Shown here: positions 1 through 5,485 of the stretch, one piece after another
Position numbering within the stretch: the first letter of the stretch is position 1
Layout: the number at the start of each line of letters is the position of its first letter
Origin: an uncultured Spirochaetaceae bacterium
GTDB taxonomy: Bacteria; Spirochaetota; Spirochaetia; Treponematales; UBA12059
Direction: 5' to 3'
Assembly (NCBI GenBank): GCA_938004315.1
Contig: CALKWG010000192.1
Coordinates: 1-6,964 of the forward strand
DNA length: 6,964 nt
The notes under the pieces: generated by a model
The model's database searches: none
What the model saw: the letters and a program-made list of their open reading frames with translations, nothing else
What the model was told of the DNA's origin: nothing
Translations under genes and position numbers: made by a program

Positions 1-45
1 GATCGTATTCGGTGACTGGAGTTCAGACGTGTGCTCTTCCGATCT
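1..45 (+). other. Illumina sequencing adapter left on the contig end
   Basis: Positions 12-45 match the TruSeq read-2 (i7-side) adapter, beginning GTGACTGGAG and ending GCTCTTCCGATCT. The three bases GAT at 1-3 fit the end of the P7 stretch that precedes the index, and 4-11 (CGTATTCG) have the place and length of an 8-nt i7 index. This is known library chemistry, not biology. The adapter happens to keep an open frame into the next gene, which creates a false GTG start at 31. Confidence 0.97.
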
Positions 46-909
46 GTAACGGTGCGGGACATCGCGTCGTGGATGGTCGGCCGCTCGGTAGAGACCGATA
101 AGGCCCGGGCGCCGCGCGAGCTTCCCGAGGACCACATACTGGAGATCGACGGGCTATGGGTGGACATGCCCGGCGAGACGGTCCGAAGCGCGTCCGTACG
201 CGTGCGGCGGGGCGAGATCTTCGGCGTCGGCGGCCTGGCCGGCCAGGGCAAGCTGGGCCTGCCCAACGGCGTCATGGGCCTCTACGCCGCCGGCGGCTCC
301 GTGAAGATGGACGGTAAGCCGGTCCCCCTGAACGACCCGCGGGCCGCGCTCGAGCTCGGCATGGCCTTCGTCTCCGAGGACCGCCGCGGCGTGGGCCTGC
401 TCCTGGACGAGCCGCTGGACTGGAACATCGCCTTCACGGCCATGCAGTCGCGCGGGATGTATCTGCGACCCTACCTGGGCGGGCTCTTCAAGCTGCGCGA
501 CGAGGCGGGCTTGGACGCCGTGGCGCGCGAGTATATCGAGCTGTTATCGATCAAGTGCACCGGGCCGAAGCAGCGCGCCAAGGAGCTATCGGGCGGCAAT
601 CAGCAGAAGATATGCCTAGCCAAGGCCTTCGCGCTACGGCCTACGCTACTCTTCGTCAGCGAGCCGACCCGGGGCATCGACGTCGGCGCCAAGGAGCTGG
701 TCCTGCAGAGCCTGCGGCACTATAACCGCGACTTCGGCACGACCATCGTCATGATATCCAGCGAGCTCGAGGAGCTGCGCTCGATCTGCGACCGCGTCGC
801 CATCGTCGACGAGGGGCGTATCGCCGGCATCCTGCCGCCGGGCGCCGACCCGTCGGAATTCGGCCTATTGATGGCGGGCGAGACCCGCGAGGAGGCGCCG
901 CATGCGTAG
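46..909 (+). CDS. Sugar/nucleoside-type ABC importer ATPase (RbsA/MglA-like), C-terminal part, 5' truncated
   Basis: This is the second half of a tandem ABC ATPase that would energise an inner-membrane importer. Numbering from the first native codon at 46, residues 1-13 (VTVRDIASWMVGR) match the linker after the first nucleotide-binding domain of RbsA-type proteins. The second domain follows: a Walker A-like loop GLAGQGKL at 63-70, EDRR at 111-114, the signature LSGGNQQK at 181-188, a Walker B region LLFVSEPTRGIDVGA at 201-215, and SSE at 238-240 where other ABC proteins carry the H-loop His. The domain is degenerate: Leu70 replaces the Walker A Ser/Thr, and Ser205 replaces the Walker B Asp, while Lys69 and Glu206 remain. 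RbsA-family second domains are often degenerate, so ATP hydrolysis may depend mostly on the missing first domain. About 287 residues remain of a usual ~500. The stop overlaps the next gene by 8 nt, indicating translational coupling. The true start is off the contig. Confidence 0.95.
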   Translation, partial: VTVRDIASWMVGRSVETDKARAPRELPEDHILEIDGLWVDMPGETVRSASVRVRRGEIFGVGGLAGQGKLGLPNGVMGLYAAGGSVKMDGKPVPLNDPRAALELGMAFVSEDRRGVGLLLDEPLDWNIAFTAMQSRGMYLRPYLGGLFKLRDEAGLDAVAREYIELLSIKCTGPKQRAKELSGGNQQKICLAKAFALRPTLLFVSEPTRGIDVGAKELVLQSLRHYNRDFGTTIVMISSELEELRSICDRVAIVDEGRIAGILPPGADPSEFGLLMAGETREEAPHA

Positions 910-1945
910 CGCGCGGGAATTCGTCGCGGACTTCGGCTGGCCGCGCATCATCATCTTCTTTTTCCTGATAGGCCTCTTCATCGCCGCGCCCTTCGTAGGG
1001 GTCCGCATCGACACCTCGATCTCGGACGTCCTCAACCGCTTCGGTCAGAACGCGATCCTCGTGTTGGCGCTGGTGCCCATGGTCCAGTCGGGATGCGGCC
1101 TGAACTTCGGCCTGCCGGTCGGCATCATCGCCGGCCTCCTCGGCGGGACCTTGGCCATGCAGTTCGGGCTGACCGGCTGGCTCGGCTTCGCCGGGGCGCT
1201 GGCGATCTCCATGCCCTTCGCGATCCTGTTCGGCTGGCTGTACGGCTCGCTCCTCAATCGGGTCAAGGGCGATGAGATGACCATCGCCATGTACGTCGGC
1301 TTCTCAATCGTCACCTTCTTCTCGATATTGTGGCTGCTCCTGCCCTATACGAATCCGTCCATGGTCTGGGGCTACGCGGGGCAGGGCCTACGCACCACGA
1401 TCACCTTGGACGGCTATTGGGCGCATGTCTTAAACGATACCCTCGCCCTGCGGGTCGGCGAGAGCTTCAAGCTGCCGACCGGCATGATTCTCTTCGTCTT
1501 CCTCTGCGCCTTCATCGTCTACCTGTTCTTCAGGAGCAAGACCGGCACCGCGATTACCGCCGTCGGCTCCAATCCGGACTTCGCCCGCGCCGGCGGCGTC
1601 TCGGTGAATAAGATGCGCACGATCAGCGTCGTCGTGTCGACGATGCTCGGCGCCGCCGGCATCCTGGTCTATCAACAGAGCTACGGCTTCATCCAACTCT
1701 ATCAGGGGCCGCTCTATATGGCCTTCCCGGCCGTCGCCGCCCTGCTCATCGGCGGCGCGAGCGTCAATAAGGCCAGCATGGCGAACGTCCTGGTCGGGAC
1801 GCTGCTCTTCCAGGGTATCTTGACGATGACGCCGAGCGTCATCAACAGCGTGCTCAAGACCGACATGTCGGAGGTCATACGCATCGTCCTGTCCAACGGC
1901 ATGATCCTCTATGCGCTGACCAGAAAGACCAAGGTAAGCAAATGA
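902..1945 (+). CDS. ABC importer permease 1 (BPD_transp_2 class)
   Basis: A 347-residue polytopic inner-membrane protein forming one half of the translocation channel. Hydrophobic segments are visible around residues 15-33, 51-62, 72-87, 93-118, 127-147, 193-211, 239-257, 271-286 and 293-312. The cytoplasmic stretch 212-238, with GSNPDFARAGGVSVNK at 222-237, has the pattern of the loop that contacts the ATPase in RbsC/BMP-type permeases. LLIGGASVNKA at 281-291 is the typical C-terminal core motif. GCGLNFG at 64-70 is shared in near-identical form with the next gene, so the two are paralogues that probably form a heterodimer. The ATG at 902 lies 6 nt after GGAGG (891-895) and inside the ATPase stop region. 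The 3' end overlaps the next start as ATGA. The family imports simple sugars, nucleosides, riboflavin and similar solutes; the substrate here is unknown. Confidence 0.93.
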   Translation: MRSAREFVADFGWPRIIIFFFLIGLFIAAPFVGVRIDTSISDVLNRFGQNAILVLALVPMVQSGCGLNFGLPVGIIAGLLGGTLAMQFGLTGWLGFAGALAISMPFAILFGWLYGSLLNRVKGDEMTIAMYVGFSIVTFFSILWLLLPYTNPSMVWGYAGQGLRTTITLDGYWAHVLNDTLALRVGESFKLPTGMILFVFLCAFIVYLFFRSKTGTAITAVGSNPDFARAGGVSVNKMRTISVVVSTMLGAAGILVYQQSYGFIQLYQGPLYMAFPAVAALLIGGASVNKASMANVLVGTLLFQGILTMTPSVINSVLKTDMSEVIRIVLSNGMILYALTRKTKVSK

Positions 1946-3066
1946 GCAAGAAGTTCAACCTGCGCCGCTTCGCGGCCGACAACGTGGTCGTCATCATCTT
2001 CCTCGTGCTCACCGCCGCGGCCACGCCGGTCTCCGGGCTGTCGGCCGGCTATATCATCCAGGAAATCGTCACGCGCATAGGAAGGAATTCATTCCTCGTG
2101 TTCAGCCTGATCCTGCCGGTGATGGCCGGCATGGGGCTCAACTTCGGCATGGTCTTAGGCGCGATGGCCGGCGAGATCGGGCTCATCTTCGCCGTCGACT
2201 GGAATATAATCGGGGTGCCGGGCCTCATATTCGCGAACCTCGTGGGCCTGCCCATCGCCGTGTTCCTGGGCTGGATCTGCGGCGAGGTCCTGAACCGCGC
2301 GCGCGGCCGCGAGATGGTCACCGGCTTCATCCTGGGCTTCTTCATGGACGGGCTCTATCAGTTCGTCGTCCTCTACCTCATGGGCGGCGTCATACCGATG
2401 CGCTCGGCGGCCATCACGCTCTCGCGCGGCTACGGCATCCGCAACACCCTGAACCTCGACTCGGTGCGGCAAAGCCTGGACCGCCTACTGGAGATCAGGA
2501 TCGCCGGCGTCGCGGTGCCGGCGGCGACCTTGGGCATCATCGGGGCGCTCTGCCTCTTCATCGTCTGGTTCAGGAAGACCAAGCTCGGGCAGGATATGCG
2601 GGCCATCGGCCAGGATCAGGTCGTCTCGAATTCCGCCGGCATACCGGTCGAGCGGACGCGCATCGTCGCCATCGTCATCAGCACCGTGCTGGCCATGGTC
2701 GGCCAGATCATCTTCCTTCAGAACATGGGGAACATGGCCACCTACAACGCGCATCGGCAGACGGGCTTCTTCGCCGTCGCGGCCATACTGGTCGGCGGCG
2801 CCTCGGTGACCAAGGCGACGATCCCGAACGTGTTCGTGGGCGTGGTGCTCCTGCACCTCATGTACATCGTCATGCCGCGCGCCGGCGCGGAGCTCTTCGG
2901 TTCGGCGCAGATCGGCGAATATTTCCGCGACGCCTTCAGCTACGGCGCCATAGCCTTGGCGCTCGTGCTGCACGCCTGGCGTAAGCAGCGCGGCGTCGAG
3001 ATTGCAAGGGCCGGGCTCAGGGGCTCGGCGGCCGAGGGCGTAGGCGTGAAGGAGGCTGCCCTATGA
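1942..3066 (+). CDS. ABC importer permease 2 (BPD_transp_2 class)
   Basis: A 374-residue polytopic membrane protein, the presumed partner of the preceding permease. It keeps the same landmarks: GMGLNFG at 63-69, a coupling-loop-like stretch KTKLGQDMRAIGQDQ at 212-226 followed by SAGIPVERTR at 231-240, and ILVGGASVTKA at 282-292. Hydrophobic segments occur near 14-30, 51-62, 67-85, 90-112, 126-150, 192-210, 241-259, 275-288 and 295-311, with a last one at 334-346. It has a basic tail (WRKQR at 346-350) and about 25 further residues, longer than permease 1. ATG 1942 overlaps the permease 1 stop as ATGA, and the gene's own stop overlaps the next ATG the same way, so all four genes should be on one transcript. 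Two different permeases rather than one repeated subunit is typical of RfuCD/BMP-type importers. Substrate unresolved. Confidence 0.93.
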   Translation: MSKKFNLRRFAADNVVVIIFLVLTAAATPVSGLSAGYIIQEIVTRIGRNSFLVFSLILPVMAGMGLNFGMVLGAMAGEIGLIFAVDWNIIGVPGLIFANLVGLPIAVFLGWICGEVLNRARGREMVTGFILGFFMDGLYQFVVLYLMGGVIPMRSAAITLSRGYGIRNTLNLDSVRQSLDRLLEIRIAGVAVPAATLGIIGALCLFIVWFRKTKLGQDMRAIGQDQVVSNSAGIPVERTRIVAIVISTVLAMVGQIIFLQNMGNMATYNAHRQTGFFAVAAILVGGASVTKATIPNVFVGVVLLHLMYIVMPRAGAELFGSAQIGEYFRDAFSYGAIALALVLHAWRKQRGVEIARAGLRGSAAEGVGVKEAAL

Positions 3067-3533
3067 GCGACGCTAGTCGGATCAAGTCGAAGGCGGTCGC
3101 CGGGCGGCGCGCGGCGTTCCGGGCGGCCCTCGCGGCGGCGTACCTCGCGGCGGCGGCCTGGGCCTTCGTAGGCGGCCGCGGCCATACGATACTCTTGGAC
3201 AACAAGTCGGCCGAGGACGGGTCGTACGCGGCCTTCCGCACGGTCGAGGCCTCGGTGAACGGTGGCGAGGTACAGCAGCTGTCTATGCGCGAGCGCGTGA
3301 AGGCCGTCGCCGTCGGGCAGCGGCTGCGCGTCAAGGCCTCCGCGAACGGCCGGACTTTCGAAGGCGAGGCGCGCATACCCTTCGGCGAGGATATCATCCT
3401 GGTGTCCTTGCCAAAGCTGGCCGCGGGCATAGAGCCCTTCTGGGAGCCGTTCCGCTCCGAGCCGGCGCCTAGGCCGGCGGCCGAGGACGAAGCCCCGCCG
3501 AGCTTAGAGGCGGCTCCTTCGATCGGCGGCTGA
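3063..3533 (+). CDS. Small single-pass membrane protein of the ABC operon (possibly DUF6672-like)
   Basis: A 156-residue protein of unknown function. A basic N-terminus (residues 1-20, RIKSK and GRRAAFR) precedes one Ala-rich hydrophobic helix at 21-38, so it is probably anchored with its C-terminal domain in the periplasm. GHTILLDN at 40-47 follows directly, then a stretch of alternating residues suggesting a small beta domain (about 60-118), and a Pro/Glu/Ala-rich tail at 130-156. The start ATG 3063 overlaps the permease 2 stop as ATGA and has GAAGGAGG at 3048-3055, a strong ribosome site. Strict coupling to the importer suggests an accessory or assembly role. From memory, short proteins with a GHT-LLDN motif beside similar importers are annotated DUF6672 in treponemes; I could not check this. 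No catalytic motif is visible. Confidence 0.85.
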   Translation: MSDASRIKSKAVAGRRAAFRAALAAAYLAAAAWAFVGGRGHTILLDNKSAEDGSYAAFRTVEASVNGGEVQQLSMRERVKAVAVGQRLRVKASANGRTFEGEARIPFGEDIILVSLPKLAAGIEPFWEPFRSEPAPRPAAEDEAPPSLEAAPSIGG

Positions 3534-3543
3534 GCCCCGTCGA

Positions 3544-3583
3544 CTTACCCTGGCGCCGTCCGCCTATCGCGGCTATGCTATTT
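3544..3583 (+). promoter_or_regulatory. Candidate promoter/operator of the thioesterase gene
   Basis: CTTACCCTGG (3544-3553) is followed after 20 nt by TATGCTATTT (3574-3583), and the start codon lies 81 nt from the start of the 10-mer. The same 10-mer, spacing and AT-rich box recur upstream of the LysM gene (5402-5441). TATGCT matches 4 of 6 bases of a sigma-70 -10 box, but the base pairs 17 nt upstream (TGGCGC) are a poor -35. An alternative sigma factor or an activator site is possible. Inferred from comparison within this window only. Confidence 0.4.
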
Positions 3584-3608
3584 CCGGGCGCCCCTCGAGG
3601 GCGCCCGG
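3584..3608. promoter_or_regulatory. Perfect 10-bp inverted repeat (hairpin) ahead of the thioesterase gene
   Basis: CCGGGCGCCC (3584-3593) and GGGCGCCCGG (3599-3608) are exact reverse complements around the 5-nt loop CTCGA. The stem is all G/C and would be very stable in RNA. No T run follows on either strand, so it is not a standard intrinsic terminator. It ends 4 nt before the ribosome site of the thioesterase and would sit in its 5' leader if transcription starts near 3585. It may attenuate, stabilise the mRNA end, end the upstream operon without a U-tract, or bind a protein as dyad DNA. Confidence 0.6.
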
Positions 3609-3612
3609 CGAA

Positions 3613-3619
3613 CGGAGGA
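3613..3619 (+). promoter_or_regulatory. Ribosome binding site of the thioesterase gene
   Basis: CGGAGGA ends 5 nt before ATG 3625. It is a good Shine-Dalgarno match, fixes the start codon, and lies directly after the hairpin. Confidence 0.75.
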
Positions 3620-3624
3620 CGACG

Positions 3625-4020
3625 ATGGAAGGATTACGACCAGGCCTGAAGGCCGAGCGCTCGCTTACGGTAGAGGAACGCCATACGGCGGCCCATCTGG
3701 GCTCCGGCGGCGTGCCGGTCTACGCCACGCCCATGATGGTATTGGCGATGGAGGAGGCGGCCCTGGCCGCGGTCGACCCGCTCTTGGAGCCCGGCCAGGC
3801 TACGGTGGGCTATCACCTGGACGTGAAGCACCTGGCGGCCACGCCCATGGGCATGCGCGTCCGCGCCGTCGCCGTCCTGACCAAGGTGGACGGCAAGATG
3901 CTCCACTTCACGGTCGAGGCCTACGACGAAAAGGAGAAGATCGGCGAGGGCACGCACATACGCGCGATCATATCCATGGAGAAGTTCAAGGCGAAGTTGG
4001 CGGCGAAATCAGCGGGCTGA
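3625..4020 (+). CDS. FlK-like hotdog-fold acyl-CoA thioesterase
   Basis: A 131-residue, single-domain protein, the usual length for the fluoroacetyl-CoA thioesterase (FlK)-like hotdog family, which cleaves acyl-CoA thioesters in the cytoplasm. Thr35, Glu43 and His69 fall with exactly the spacing of the FlK catalytic residues Thr42, Glu50 and His76, in matching contexts: ATPMMVLAME at 34-43, and HLAATP at 69-74 against HTAATP in FlK as I remember it. The C-terminal IGEGTHIRAII (106-116) followed by MEKFKAK (118-124) also matches the family. The Phe36 lid that makes FlK selective for fluoroacetyl-CoA has Gly29 at the aligned place, so a general housekeeping acyl-CoA substrate is more likely than fluoroacetate resistance. 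The gene has its own candidate promoter, hairpin and ribosome site, and overlaps the convergent transporter gene by 12 bp. Confidence 0.92.
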   Translation: MEGLRPGLKAERSLTVEERHTAAHLGSGGVPVYATPMMVLAMEEAALAAVDPLLEPGQATVGYHLDVKHLAATPMGMRVRAVAVLTKVDGKMLHFTVEAYDEKEKIGEGTHIRAIISMEKFKAKLAAKSAG

Positions 4021-5295
4021 GCGGTCCTGCCAGGAGCCGGCTAGGTACAGGAGCGCACCGCCGCCCAGGGCCAGGCCGGCGGCCATGACGAAGACCGACG
4101 CGCCGCCGCGGGCGGCCATGAGGAAGCCGGCGACCGGGGCGCAGACGGCGCGCCCCAGCTCGCTGGCCATGGACAGCCCCATATAGCGCCCCAGGAGCTC
4201 CGGCCGCGCGTGCTCCGGCACGTAGCGGACCTGCACCGCCGAGCCCCAGACCTCGCCCAGGCTTAGGATGAGCATGGCCGCGACGATCAAATACGGCGAG
4301 CGCAGGAAGGCGAAGCCGGCGAAGCCCAGCGCGAAGAGCAACTTCGAGAGGGATGCATGCGGCGCGAAGGGCGCCGTACGGAGGAGCCGCGAGACGGGGA
4401 GCTGCACGAAGACGCAGATGAGGGCGTTCGTGGTGAGCACGGCGCCGTAGGCCCAAAGGCTCACGCCTGAATCGCGTAAATGCAACGGTAGGAAGCTCTG
4501 AATAAGGTCGTATGCGCTCCAGACTAAGGTCATGCCCAGGGTCCAGACCCAAAAGCCTGAGTCGGAGGCGATGAGGCGCAGTGAACCGCGCCTTGCGATC
4601 CGCCCTTTCGCGCCCGTCGCGTCGCGATTCGGGGCGCCGCGCGACGCCTTCGCCTTGCGCGCCAGGCTGTCCGGGGCCGATTCGGGTATGGCCAAGGCGA
4701 TATACAGGCCCACGAGCAGGTTCAGGGTACCGCCCAGGATGAAGCCGGCCCGCGGCGCGGCCTGGAAGACGGCGACGCCGAGCACCGGCCCCAGGCCGAA
4801 GGCGGCGTTCAAGCCGATGCGGTTGAGCGCGTAGGCTTCCGAGCGGCGCTCGGCCGGGCAGAGGTCCGCCAGCGCCGCGTTGGTCGCCGGGCGATAGAAG
4901 GTCCTGGTCATGCCGTTGAGGAAGTTCAAGAGCGCGAGCATGATCGGCGCGGCGCCGGCGAAGGCGAAGCCGTACATAGCCAGTCCCGACAGGCCGACGC
5001 CCAGGATTTGCACCGGCTTACGCCCCCATTTATCGGAGAGCTGGCCGCCCCAGGCCCCGAATAGCACGTTGGCCACCGGCGCCGCGCCGAGGACAATGCC
5101 CAAGGTCCCTAGGCTTATGCCGTGGTCGCGCATATAGAGGCTAAGGTAGGGCACGACCATGAAGCGGCCCATGGATTCAACGAAGGTGGCGGCGATGAGG
5201 AGCCAGACGGCGCGCGGGAAGCCGCGTAGGTAGGCCAGGGAGCGGGCCGAGGCCGACGATACGTAGCCGGCGGGCCATAGGATGAAGCGGGGCAT
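4009..5295 (-). CDS. Major facilitator superfamily transporter (drug/efflux-like)
   Basis: A 428-residue membrane protein, the usual size of a 12-helix MFS carrier. Residues 83-93 (GGQLSDKWGRK) are the conserved loop 2-3 signature (motif A) with Asp88 and Arg92. GLGPVLG at 167-173 resembles the helix-5 motif C of antiporters. A polar, basic loop at about 205-240 separates two six-helix halves. This points to a proton-coupled exporter of the multidrug type, but the substrate cannot be deduced. I place the start at ATG 5295 (MPRFILW) rather than at the ATG 43 codons upstream (5424). The extra stretch is Arg/Pro-rich with no membrane character, it would run through the LysM promoter region, and a good promoter lies immediately before 5295. 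No Shine-Dalgarno precedes 5295, consistent with a leaderless mRNA. The last 12 bp overlap the end of the convergent thioesterase gene. Confidence 0.92.
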   Translation of the reverse strand: MPRFILWPAGYVSSASARSLAYLRGFPRAVWLLIAATFVESMGRFMVVPYLSLYMRDHGISLGTLGIVLGAAPVANVLFGAWGGQLSDKWGRKPVQILGVGLSGLAMYGFAFAGAAPIMLALLNFLNGMTRTFYRPATNAALADLCPAERRSEAYALNRIGLNAAFGLGPVLGVAVFQAAPRAGFILGGTLNLLVGLYIALAIPESAPDSLARKAKASRGAPNRDATGAKGRIARRGSLRLIASDSGFWVWTLGMTLVWSAYDLIQSFLPLHLRDSGVSLWAYGAVLTTNALICVFVQLPVSRLLRTAPFAPHASLSKLLFALGFAGFAFLRSPYLIVAAMLILSLGEVWGSAVQVRYVPEHARPELLGRYMGLSMASELGRAVCAPVAGFLMAARGGASVFVMAAGLALGGGALLYLAGSWQDRSAR

Positions 5296-5302
5296 GGCCG
5301 GC

Positions 5303-5332
5303 AGTATAGGCTCGGGGCCGCGGGGGCGGCAA
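5303..5332 (-). promoter_or_regulatory. Candidate sigma-70-type promoter of the MFS gene (leaderless)
   Basis: On the minus strand TTGCCG (5332-5327), an 18-bp spacer and TATACT (5308-5303) match the -35 and -10 consensus in 4/6 and 5/6 bases. Seven bases separate TATACT from ATG 5295, so transcription would begin at or next to the A of the start codon. Confidence 0.5.
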
Positions 5333-5401
5333 GCCGGGCCGCGATCGGGGCGGCCGCGAGCCGCCTCGCCCGCCGGCGCATATCGCCGGGAAACATCGAA
5401 G

Positions 5402-5443
5402 CTTACCCTGGTTTTTTTCCGCATACGCGCCGATACTATAAGG
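5402..5443 (+). promoter_or_regulatory. Candidate promoter/operator of the LysM gene
   Basis: CTTACCCTGG (5402-5411), 20 nt, then GATACTATAA (5432-5441) repeats the layout found upstream of the thioesterase, and the 10-mer starts 84 nt before the ATG (81 nt there). TATAAG at 5437-5442 is a 5/6 match to a -10 box. The spacer holds a run of seven T (5412-5418) and no recognisable -35. It lies in the 190-bp divergent region shared with the MFS gene. Confidence 0.45.
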
Positions 5444-5470
5444 AAAGTTCGGCTCTTAGCGTTTTAATAA

Positions 5471-5477
5471 AGGGGAG
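5471..5477 (+). promoter_or_regulatory. Ribosome binding site of the LysM gene
   Basis: AGGGGAG ends 8 nt before ATG 5486 in an AT-rich leader. It fixes the start codon and shows that the protein begins directly with the Hsp70-like beta domain. Confidence 0.8.
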
Positions 5478-5485
5478 ATTTACAT

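Noticed and set aside
31..45. GTG at 31 as the start of the ATPase gene
   Set aside because: It lies within the adapter; the frame continues into real sequence by chance and the gene is truncated.
2049..2973. Minus-strand frames opposite permease 2
   Set aside because: His/Asp/Arg-rich low-information translations typical of antisense frames in high-GC genes; the plus-strand gene is clear.
3986..4552. Second minus-strand frame within the MFS gene
   Set aside because: Arg/Pro/Gly-rich shadow of the transporter frame with no membrane or domain pattern.
5373..5418. Hairpin CCGGCG-catat-CGCCGG followed by a T7 run as an intrinsic terminator
   Set aside because: The stem is only 6 bp and ends 22 nt before the T run, and no + strand gene lies upstream to terminate.
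5402..5423. Sigma-54 promoter (GG-N10-GC) at the shared 10-mer
   Set aside because: The spacing between GG and GC is 9 at 5410 and no GC fits at 3552, so the -24/-12 pattern fails in both copies.
5296..5424. 43-codon N-terminal extension of the MFS protein from ATG 5424
   Set aside because: The extension is Arg/Pro-rich, not membrane-like, overlaps the LysM promoter region, and a promoter with ATG 5295 immediately after it gives a better start.
5429..5436. GCCGATAC as a sigma-28 (flagellar) -10 box
   Set aside because: It is one base off the GCCGATAA consensus, but the required TAAA at the -35 distance is absent (GGTT there).
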